Source: an uncultured Atopobiaceae bacterium
GTDB taxonomy: Bacteria; Actinomycetota; Coriobacteriia; Coriobacteriales; Atopobiaceae
NCBI GenBank assembly: GCA_900770865.1
Contig: CAAGLU010000020.1
Location: 1 to 10,806, forward strand
Direction of reading: 5' to 3'
Length of the DNA: 10,806 nucleotides
The first letter of the stretch is position 1. Every line of letters begins with the position of its first letter. Under the pieces are notes generated by a model that saw only the letters and a list, made by a program, of their open reading frames with translations, was not told the origin of the DNA and did not search any database. Of the stretch, positions 5,274 through 10,806 are shown piece by piece. Both the position numbers and the translations under genes were made by a program.

Positions 5274-6410
5274 CTAGATGCGGCTACGCTTCAGGAAGTC
5301 GGGGATGTCGAACTCCTTGTTGTCACCGCTCGCAGCGGGGGCCGCAGGACGGCTCGCGGGAGCCGGCGCCGCAGTGTAGGGGCGCTGCTTGGACTTGGAC
5401 GCCTGGGACTGCGGACGCGCCACCGGCATGGTGGGCAGCGTGGGCTGGATGTTGGCGTCATTGAAGCCGGTGGCAATGACGGTGACACGCACCTGGTCGC
5501 CCAGGGACTCGTCGACGACGGTACCAAAGATGATGTTGGCCTCGGGGTCGACGTTCTTGGCAACGAGGTCGGCGGCGTCGTTGATCTCCTGGATGCCAAG
5601 GTCCTTGTTGCCGGCAATGGAGAGCAGCACGCGCGTGGCGCCATCGGTGGACGTCTCAAGCAGCGGGCTGGAGATGGCCTCGGCAGCGGCGTCGGTTGCG
5701 CGGGAGTCGCCAGAAGCGGTGCCAATGCCCATCATGGCCGTGCCTGCGCCCTTCATGATGGTGCAGACGTCTGCGAAGTCGAGGTTGATGAGGCCAGGGA
5801 CGGTGATGAGGTCCGTGATGCCCTGGGTGCCCTGGCACAGCACGTCATCGGCCATGCGGAAGGCCTCGAGCATGGTGGTCTTCTTCTCGGAGAGGTCGAG
5901 CAGACGATCGTTGGGGATCACGATGAGCGTGTCGACGTTCTCGGAGAGGTTCTTGATGCCCTCGGCGGCGGAGTTGTAGCGCTTGCGGCCCTCGAACGAG
6001 AAGGGCTTGGTGACGACGCCCACGGTAAGGGCGCCCACGTCGTTCTTTGCGATATCCGCAACGATGGGTGCCGCACCGGTACCGGTGCCGCCACCCTCGC
6101 CTGCGGTGATGAAGACCATATCGGAGCCGGCGAGCGCCTGCTTGATCTCGTCCCTGCTCTCCTCGGCGGCCTCCTGGCCAACCTCGGGGTTGGCGCCAGC
6201 GCCCAGGCCCTTGGTGATGTCGGTGCCAATGTGGACCTTGATGTCCGCGTCAGAGATGGCGAGCGCCTGCGCGTCGGTGTTGATGGCGACAAACTCGACG
6301 CCGCGGATGCCCTCCTCGATCATGCGGTTCACGGCGTTGGTGCCGCCGCCGCCCACGCCAACAACCTTAATCACGGCGAGATAGTTGCTGGGGACCTCGG
6401 TGTCCTTCAT
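5274..6410 (-). CDS. ftsZ: Cell division GTPase FtsZ
   Basis: The 378-residue tubulin homologue polymerises into the Z ring that recruits the divisome. The nucleotide-binding region includes VGVGGGGTNAVNRM (about 17-30), NTDAQAL (44-50) and the tubulin signature GGGTGTG (106-112). The catalytic T7 loop is NLDFADV (209-215). A variable linker (about 325-365, Pro/Ala/Gln-rich) leads to the conserved tail peptide DIPDFLKR (368-375), the docking site for SepF and other partners, matching sepF four genes downstream. ATG 6410 was chosen because GAGGAGGAAACG lies directly before it; the in-frame extension to 6476 has no family homology. No ftsA is present next to it. A 274-nt gap with a candidate promoter precedes it. 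Confidence 0.98.
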   Translation of the reverse strand: MKDTEVPSNYLAVIKVVGVGGGGTNAVNRMIEEGIRGVEFVAINTDAQALAISDADIKVHIGTDITKGLGAGANPEVGQEAAEESRDEIKQALAGSDMVFITAGEGGGTGTGAAPIVADIAKNDVGALTVGVVTKPFSFEGRKRYNSAAEGIKNLSENVDTLIVIPNDRLLDLSEKKTTMLEAFRMADDVLCQGTQGITDLITVPGLINLDFADVCTIMKGAGTAMMGIGTASGDSRATDAAAEAISSPLLETSTDGATRVLLSIAGNKDLGIQEINDAADLVAKNVDPEANIIFGTVVDESLGDQVRVTVIATGFNDANIQPTLPTMPVARPQSQASKSKQRPYTAAPAPASRPAAPAASGDNKEFDIPDFLKRSRI

Positions 6411-6684
6411 CGTTTCCTCCTCGTTGGCGGCGGCCCTGTGCCAGCGCCCTTGCTGGTGCGTTCGTGCTTCGCTCATGTGACGTTTTTCGTCCAGCCCCCT
6501 GAAAAGCGCTGGTAGAAACCCTAAACCTCAGGTTAAGCCAGATGCTCCCCACGAAGCGACGTATATTTGCACATTGGGTGTGCCCTCGTCAAACACTTTG
6601 TGCAAACGGTGAAAACCGCAGGTAAACGGTACCACTTTAAGAGCGAGAAACCCTCCAGTAGAGCTTGAGACTCAGGCTATTTGC
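6411..6684 (-). promoter_or_regulatory. ftsZ leader region with inverted repeats
   Basis: This is the largest gap inside the dcw cluster, visibly richer in A/T runs than the genes. Near ftsZ, CCAGC/GCTGG (6441-6445 and 6452-6456) forms a hairpin, but CCAGCGC (6441-6447) also pairs perfectly with GCGCTGG (6506-6512), so two alternative leader folds are possible. AACCTCAGGTT (6524-6534) is a perfect palindrome. AAACGGT is repeated directly at 6604-6610 and 6624-6630. At the ftsQ end, an imperfect hairpin (AGGC 6674-6677, GCCT 6683-6686, with outer GAGCT/AGCTC) overlaps the stop codon but lacks a T-tract. It most likely holds an ftsZ promoter and controls; the details are inferred. Confidence 0.5.
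6563..6606 (-). promoter_or_regulatory. Candidate ftsZ promoter overlapped by an inverted repeat
   Basis: On the minus strand, TTGACG (6592..6587) resembles a -35 box; 18 nt later comes AAATAT (6568..6563) preceded by TGC, an extended -10 form. The -10 match to consensus is weak. TTTGCACA (6566-6573) and TGTGCAAA (6599-6606) form a perfect 8-bp inverted repeat flanking the -35, and a further TGTGC (6579-6583) makes a tight GCACA-TTGGG-TGTGC repeat with the first arm. This layout fits an operator, but no regulator is identified. Confidence 0.35.
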
Positions 6685-7980
6685 CTAGTTTGAGCTCTTT
6701 GTCGACGTTCCGGTAGAGGTTGTGGCACTGGTGTTGGAGGTGCCAGTTGAAGACGTTGAGCCAGTGGTCGACGCACCCGTAGAGGACGTGGTGCCACTCG
6801 TCGAAGAGCCCGTCGACGTCGTGGTGTCACTCGTCGTAGTGCTCGTGGTCGACGTCGAGTCCGTCGTCGTGGGGCCACCGGTGGCGCCCGTTCCCGCTGT
6901 CACGTTGGTTGAGTCAATCCTTCTGTATGAGGGGCTCGAGGGTACGCGCACGTTGATGTAGGTGAGCTCGTCTGGATACTCCGCGAGCAGGCTTGTGACG
7001 ACCTCCTCCTTGGACGAGATGTCCGTAGGCGAACCCAGGGAGACCTCGACCCCGCTCGAAAGGACACACGAGATGCTTGCCTCGCTCGGCGCCGTGAAAC
7101 TCACGATCTGAGATGCAAAGTCGGACGAGAAGCCGTCCAGATAGCTGCGAACCGCGGTAATGACGTCATCGGTCGCCTTGGAGCCCGCCACCGGATCGAC
7201 GGTCGCGGGGACCCCGGTGATGAGGATGGCTCCCACGGACGTGGCCTTCTCAAGGGCAACGTCGTCTGCGGACTGCCCGTCCGAGACATCCAGGTTCACA
7301 GGCTCGAGCCAGACCTCCCCCTCGCCCAGGTACCACGCGACGCTTCTCGAGCTCATCACCACGACGGCCTCGACCGCGCGCTCGGTGACAGAGATCTTGA
7401 GCTTGTCGGGAAACTCGCGCTCTACGCTCACTGACTCCACCCAGGGGTTCTTCATGAGGTTTTGGGTGATGGCGTTGGTATCCACGTTAAGAAGGGTCGT
7501 ACCTTCCTCGACTTTGGCGAGCTTCTGGATGTCGTCGGCGCTCACATGGTCGCTGGCCACAGCGTCGATAGAGGTGATCTGGAAGGTCGAGGTATTGCTC
7601 AGCACGAGAAACACCACGCCGAGAACGGCAGCGACGATGGCCACAACCACCACGACGCGCATCGCTATGCCCATGGCGTCTGCAGTGCGCACCTGCCGGG
7701 CACGCGCCTCCCTTGCCTCCCTGCCGCTCTGGGGGCGGGGCGTGCGCTGCGGGCGCAGCGCTGACGGACGGGTCTGCGTTGTCCTGGGAGCCGCCGCAGG
7801 CTTGGGCGTACGAGACGCGCGCGGCATGCGCGGTGCGGAAGGCTGCCGGGTGGGACGAGGAGCGCGGGCGCGCGGTGCAGAGGAAGGGCGGGGTGGTCGC
7901 GTGGAGCGCGTCGAGCGCCCCTGCGTCGACCTCTGCGTCGCCTTGCGCGAGGTTGGCCTTCTTCTGTCGTTTGACGCCAT
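6685..7980 (-). CDS. ftsQ: Cell division protein FtsQ/DivIB with basic arm and Ser/Thr-rich tail
   Basis: The 431-residue single-pass protein bridges the divisome, linking early ring proteins with FtsL, FtsB and the septal synthase. Residues 1-105 are a cytoplasmic arm very rich in Arg, Pro, Ser and Thr. One membrane helix spans about 107-128 (MRVVVVVAIVAAVLGVVFLV). The POTRA domain follows at about 133-201, ending in NPWVESVSVEREFPDKLKISVTER, the clearest family match. An FtsQ-type beta domain runs to about 350. Residues 357-431 are almost only Ser, Thr, Gly, Ala and Asn, an outside tail unusual for FtsQ. ATG 7980 lies 12 nt after the murB stop with GGAGAG at 7 nt. The tail accounts for the length being well above the roughly 260-300 common in the family. 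Confidence 0.9.
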   Translation of the reverse strand: MASNDRRRPTSRKATQRSTQGRSTRSTRPPRPSSAPRARAPRPTRQPSAPRMPRASRTPKPAAAPRTTQTRPSALRPQRTPRPQSGREAREARARQVRTADAMGIAMRVVVVVAIVAAVLGVVFLVLSNTSTFQITSIDAVASDHVSADDIQKLAKVEEGTTLLNVDTNAITQNLMKNPWVESVSVEREFPDKLKISVTERAVEAVVVMSSRSVAWYLGEGEVWLEPVNLDVSDGQSADDVALEKATSVGAILITGVPATVDPVAGSKATDDVITAVRSYLDGFSSDFASQIVSFTAPSEASISCVLSSGVEVSLGSPTDISSKEEVVTSLLAEYPDELTYINVRVPSSPSYRRIDSTNVTAGTGATGGPTTTDSTSTTSTTTSDTTTSTGSSTSGTTSSTGASTTGSTSSTGTSNTSATTSTGTSTKSSN

Positions 7981-7992
7981 GCCGTGCTCTCC

Positions 7993-8907
7993 CTATGCCC
8001 CAAACCCGAGCAGCTTGACCTCGGGCTGGAGGTCAATCTCATACTTGTCGCGCACGGCGTCGTGGACGTGGCGCATGACCTCCACCACGTCGTGTGCGTG
8101 CGCGCCACCGTCGTTCACGATGAAGTTGGCGTGGACGTCAGAGACCACGGCCCCACCCACGCGGTAGCCCTTGAGGCCGCAGGCCTCGATCATGACAGCT
8201 GCAGAGCGCGAGCCGGGATTCCTGAAGACCGAGCCGCAGCAGGGCCTTCCCATGGGCTGGGACTGGCTGCGACGGCGCAGCCGCTCCTCCACATCGCGCG
8301 CGATGGCGTCGTGGTCTCCCGGCTGGAGGCAGAAGGTTGCCTCGAGGATGATCTCGGTGGTGGGCAGCGAGGTCACGCGGTAGCCCCACTCGACCTCGGA
8401 GGCCGCGTGGCGCACCAGCCCCTTGCCCGGCCGCAGGCTCACCACGTCCTCGATGACGGCGCCAACCCACTCATGCCGGGTCCCCGCGTCCATGGAGACG
8501 GCACCACCAACGGTGCCGGGGATGCCCGCGCAGAACTCGAGGCCGGTGAGCGAGCGCTTCATGGACTCGGAGACGAGCTTGGAGAGCTGCAGCGCGGCGC
8601 CAGCTGTCACGCGCCCGTCATCGGCAAAGCTCATACGCGAGAACTCGCGGCCGAGCGTGATGACGCAGCCGTCGTAGCCGGTGTCGGCGGCGAGGATGTT
8701 GGAGCCCTTGCCCATGACCACCCAGGGCACGCGCTCCTCGCGCAGGACCTCGACGGTCTTGAGCAGGGCCTCGTAGGTGTTCGCGCACACGAAGAGCGCG
8801 GCTGGGCCGCCAATGCGGTACGTCGTGCGGTGCGAGAGCCGCTCGCCGCGGATCACGTCCGCGTCGATGGCTCCCGACAGGCTCATGTATGCGTTGAAGA
8901 CGCTCAC
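7993..8907 (-). CDS. murB: UDP-N-acetylenolpyruvoylglucosamine reductase MurB
   Basis: The 304-residue FAD enzyme reduces UDP-GlcNAc-enolpyruvate to UDP-MurNAc with NADPH, making the substrate that MurC uses next. FAD-binding motifs are TTYRIGGPA (28-36), GKGSN (66-70) and AGIPGTVGGA (127-136). Y176 and R177 in WGYRVTS, catalytic S226 in CCGSVFRNP, and E296 in QPEVKLLG are in place; the substrate-domain layout without the extra loop suggests type II. The GTG start at 8907 lies 2 nt after the murC stop, with no strong ribosome site, suggesting coupling; an ATG at 8886 is the alternative and would cost seven residues ahead of the conserved part. It is followed closely by ftsQ. Confidence 0.95.
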   Translation of the reverse strand: MSVFNAYMSLSGAIDADVIRGERLSHRTTYRIGGPAALFVCANTYEALLKTVEVLREERVPWVVMGKGSNILAADTGYDGCVITLGREFSRMSFADDGRVTAGAALQLSKLVSESMKRSLTGLEFCAGIPGTVGGAVSMDAGTRHEWVGAVIEDVVSLRPGKGLVRHAASEVEWGYRVTSLPTTEIILEATFCLQPGDHDAIARDVEERLRRRSQSQPMGRPCCGSVFRNPGSRSAAVMIEACGLKGYRVGGAVVSDVHANFIVNDGGAHAHDVVEVMRHVHDAVRDKYEIDLQPEVKLLGFGA

Positions 8908-8909
8908 GC

Positions 8910-10367
8910 CTACTGCTCGTCTCTCTTCTCGTCACGCTCGCGCATGGCGGCGATGAACGCGGGGCCAATCTGGGTGACGTCGCCCGCGCCCTGCGTGATG
9001 AGCAGGTCGCCCGGGCGGCAGGTGTCGCAGAGGTTCTGGATGAGCTCGTGGCGGTTGGGGATGTAGGCCACGTCAGGCACCGTGCCCGCGGCTTCGACCT
9101 GAGACGAGACGGTCTTGCCGGAGATGCCAGGGATGGGCATCTCGCCCGCTGAAAAGACGTCCATCACGCGCAGGACATCCACCTTGTCGAAGGCGTGCGC
9201 AAAGAGCGGCTCGAGCGCCTTGGTGCGGCTGTAGCGGTGCGGCTGGAACACACAGACAATGCGGTCAAAGCCAAGCTGCGATGCAGCGTCCAGCGTGGCG
9301 GCAATCTCGGTGGGATGGTGGCCGTAGTCGTCCACCACGGTGACGCCGTCGATGTCACCCACATGGGTGAAGCGCCTGCGCGCGCCCTTGAACTCGGAGA
9401 GCTTCTCGGCGGCCTGGGAGACGTCTGCCCCCAGGACGTCTGCCACGGCGATGGCGGCCGTTGCGTTTGCCATGTTGTGGCGGCCAGGGTTCGACTTGAT
9501 GGTCACGTCGACCGAGGCGCCGGAGGGGGTCTTCACCGAGAAGCGCATGGCCAGACGGTGCGGTGCCAGGCCCTCCTCGGGCGTGCAGACGTAGTCGTTG
9601 CCCTTATCAAAGCCGTAGGTCACCACGTGGCGGCCGGTCGAGCGGGCGAGCTCCACGTAGTGGGGGTTGTCGCCGTTCACCACGACGGTGCCCTTCTCGC
9701 CCACCAGGCCCATGAAGGTGCAGAAGGTCTTCTCGATGTTCTCGAGGGTGCCATAGTGGTCGAGGTGATCGGCCTCGATGTTGGTGACCACCACCACGTC
9801 GGGGTTGAGGTAGAGGAAGGAGCCGTCGGACTCGTCCGCCTCGCACACAAAGTAGCCGCCTTCGCCGTTCCTGCCGTTGGTGTCATAGCCCTCGACCACG
9901 CCGCCAATGAGGAAGGAGGGGTCCCAGCCCAGGCGGTCAAGCATCGTCGCGATCATGGACGACGTGGTGGTCTTGCCGTGCGTGCCGGCAACCGCAACGG
10001 TGATGGCGTTGTTGGAGAGGTATGACAGCATCTTGGCACGCGGCCAGATGGGAATGCCCAGCTCGCGGGCACGGACGACCTCGGGGTTGGTCTCGGGGAT
10101 GGCGCTCGAGGTGACAACGACCTCGGGCGAGACGCGGTCGATGGTCGCGGCGTCGTGGCCAATGGTCACGTCGATGCCTGCGTCCTCGAGCTCGCGCACG
10201 TAGTGGGAGCTCTTGAGGTCGGAACCGGTGACCTTGCAGCCGCGCTTGTTGAGCACGAGGGCGATGCCACTCATGCCCGCGCCGCCAATACCCACAAAGT
10301 GGGCGCTCGCGATGCTCTTGCCCTTCTCGACGGCATCTGCGCCGGGCTTCTCCACGATGTCTGCCAT
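8910..10367 (-). CDS. murC: UDP-N-acetylmuramate--L-alanine ligase MurC
   Basis: The 485-residue cytoplasmic ligase adds L-alanine to UDP-MurNAc using ATP, the first step of the stem peptide. The N-terminal UDP-binding domain shows FVGIGGAGMSGIA (about 24-36). The central ATPase domain has the P-loop GTHGKTT (128-134), EADESDGSF (176-184) and TNIEADHLDHYG (195-206). NPGRHNMANA (293-302) leads to the C-terminal domain with DDYGHHPTEI (346-355) and FQPHRYSRT (374-382). All are full and well conserved. ATG 10367 was chosen because GGAAGGGG lies 5 nt upstream; the in-frame TTG at 10382 falls inside that ribosome site. It lies 151 nt after murG, with a hairpin in the leader, and 2 nt before murB. 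Confidence 0.97.
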   Translation of the reverse strand: MADIVEKPGADAVEKGKSIASAHFVGIGGAGMSGIALVLNKRGCKVTGSDLKSSHYVRELEDAGIDVTIGHDAATIDRVSPEVVVTSSAIPETNPEVVRARELGIPIWPRAKMLSYLSNNAITVAVAGTHGKTTTSSMIATMLDRLGWDPSFLIGGVVEGYDTNGRNGEGGYFVCEADESDGSFLYLNPDVVVVTNIEADHLDHYGTLENIEKTFCTFMGLVGEKGTVVVNGDNPHYVELARSTGRHVVTYGFDKGNDYVCTPEEGLAPHRLAMRFSVKTPSGASVDVTIKSNPGRHNMANATAAIAVADVLGADVSQAAEKLSEFKGARRRFTHVGDIDGVTVVDDYGHHPTEIAATLDAASQLGFDRIVCVFQPHRYSRTKALEPLFAHAFDKVDVLRVMDVFSAGEMPIPGISGKTVSSQVEAAGTVPDVAYIPNRHELIQNLCDTCRPGDLLITQGAGDVTQIGPAFIAAMRERDEKRDEQ

Positions 10368-10518
10368 GGCTACCCCTTCCAAAGGTGCGCGGCGAGAAGA
10401 CCCGCCGCGGAAACTGGTTCGCCTAACCCATTTACTCTAGCCGATGGACGGCCCGTCGCGGCCCACGACGGTAAGCCAACACGGACTCCGCAGGCGCGCT
10501 CGAGCTATTGGCGACTGC
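10368..10518 (-). promoter_or_regulatory. murG-murC gap with leader hairpin
   Basis: A 151-nt gap. CGCGGCG (10388-10394) and CGCCGCG (10403-10409) form a perfect 7-bp stem with an 8-nt loop, ending only 6 nt before the murC ribosome site. On the minus strand TAGAGT (10440..10435) resembles a -10 box but has no recognisable -35 at the right distance. No T-tract follows the hairpin, so it does not look like a terminator; it could affect murC translation or be incidental. Confidence 0.35.
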
Positions 10519-10806
10519 CTAGCGCGCGGCCGCGCGCTCCACGACGTCTGCCAGCTTGGCGGCCGCCTGGTCCTGGCCCAGGCCACGCGCGCACGCGCGC
10601 ATGTGCTCGCGCCTCTCGCCGTTGCCCACCAGGTCGAGAAGGTCGCGCGCAAACTCGTCACCGTCGATGGTGTCATCGGCGAAGAGGTCCGCTGCGCCAG
10701 CGTCCACCAGGTAGTGCGCGTTGGTGGTCTGGTGGTCGCCCGTTGCAAGCGGGTAGGGCACGAGCACGCTCGGCACGGCAAGCGCGGCAATCTCGGCGAT
10801 GGAGGA
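10519..10806 (-). CDS. murG: MurG C-terminal fragment (lipid II synthase), cut by the window edge
   Basis: The last 95 residues of a gene that enters from the right edge. MurG is the membrane-associated transferase that adds GlcNAc to lipid I, making lipid II. The visible part begins SSIAEIAALAVPSVLVPYPL and continues ATGDHQTTNAHYLVDAGAADL. This matches the family's UDP-GlcNAc-binding region (typically TIAELxALGxPxILVPYPxAxxxHQxxNA), followed by helical C-terminal sequence to TAG at 10519. The fragment looks intact and in frame to the edge. It precedes murC in the usual dcw order. Confidence 0.93.
   Translation of the reverse strand, partial: SSIAEIAALAVPSVLVPYPLATGDHQTTNAHYLVDAGAADLFADDTIDGDEFARDLLDLVGNGERREHMRACARGLGQDQAAAKLADVVERAAAR

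Noticed and set aside
5148..6515. 455-codon plus-strand open frame
   Set aside because: It lies antisense to ftsZ and the start of pgeF. Its composition (Gly/Asp/Val/His-rich) is the mirror of high-GC codons, with no motif or ribosome site; ftsZ is certain.
6569..6583. MraZ-type TGGG operator in the ftsZ leader
   Set aside because: Only one TGGG is present; MraZ sites need several regularly spaced copies.
6661..6697. Hairpin at the ftsQ stop as a terminator
   Set aside because: The stem is interrupted in the middle and the minus strand continues TACTGGAGGG with no T-tract, so termination is not supported.
9195..10025. 276-codon plus-strand open frame
   Set aside because: Antisense to murC; a His/Val/Gly-rich shadow without recognisable motifs.

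Overview
The window is a high-GC bacterial chromosome segment. It carries the distal part of a division and cell-wall (dcw) cluster, all on the minus strand, followed by a small accessory stretch and a tRNA gene. GC-rich codons, DivIVA and SepF as division partners, no ftsA beside ftsZ, and murC-murB-ftsQ-ftsZ in a row point to an actinobacterium, most likely a Coriobacteriia relative (Olsenella/Atopobium/Collinsella type). That placement is inferred from layout and protein character, not from a database search.

Transcription runs right to left. At the right edge is the C-terminal end of murG (lipid II synthesis), then murC, murB and ftsQ, closely packed. A 274-bp gap with a possible promoter and inverted repeats separates ftsQ from ftsZ. 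After ftsZ come pgeF (laccase-domain cleanup enzyme for mis-made peptidoglycan precursors), a YggS-type PLP-binding protein, sepF (FtsZ membrane anchor), proC (proline synthesis), a YggT membrane protein and divIVA. A strong rho-independent terminator closes the operon. Precursor synthesis (MurG, MurC, MurB), the divisome (FtsQ, FtsZ, SepF), polar or septal organisation (DivIVA), and housekeeping genes commonly found beside them (PgeF, YggS, ProC, YggT) therefore share one transcriptional direction and mostly short gaps.

Left of the terminator the character changes. About 300 bp without a credible gene holds a family of 13-bp repeats and a GAAC-N4-GTTC palindrome. Next are an apparently start-less gene remnant and an unrecognised 96-residue protein whose start overlaps the remnant's stop. 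A hairpin follows, then a tRNA-Gln(CTG) with encoded CCA, then another hairpin and about 100 bp of lower-GC sequence at the left edge. This looks like a minor accessory or degraded-element site beside a tRNA gene.

I do not see a convincing new multi-gene system. The points most worth a second look are the 75-residue Ser/Thr tail on FtsQ, the repeat cluster at 830-941, the broken two-gene cassette by the tRNA, and the inverted repeats around the candidate ftsZ promoter.
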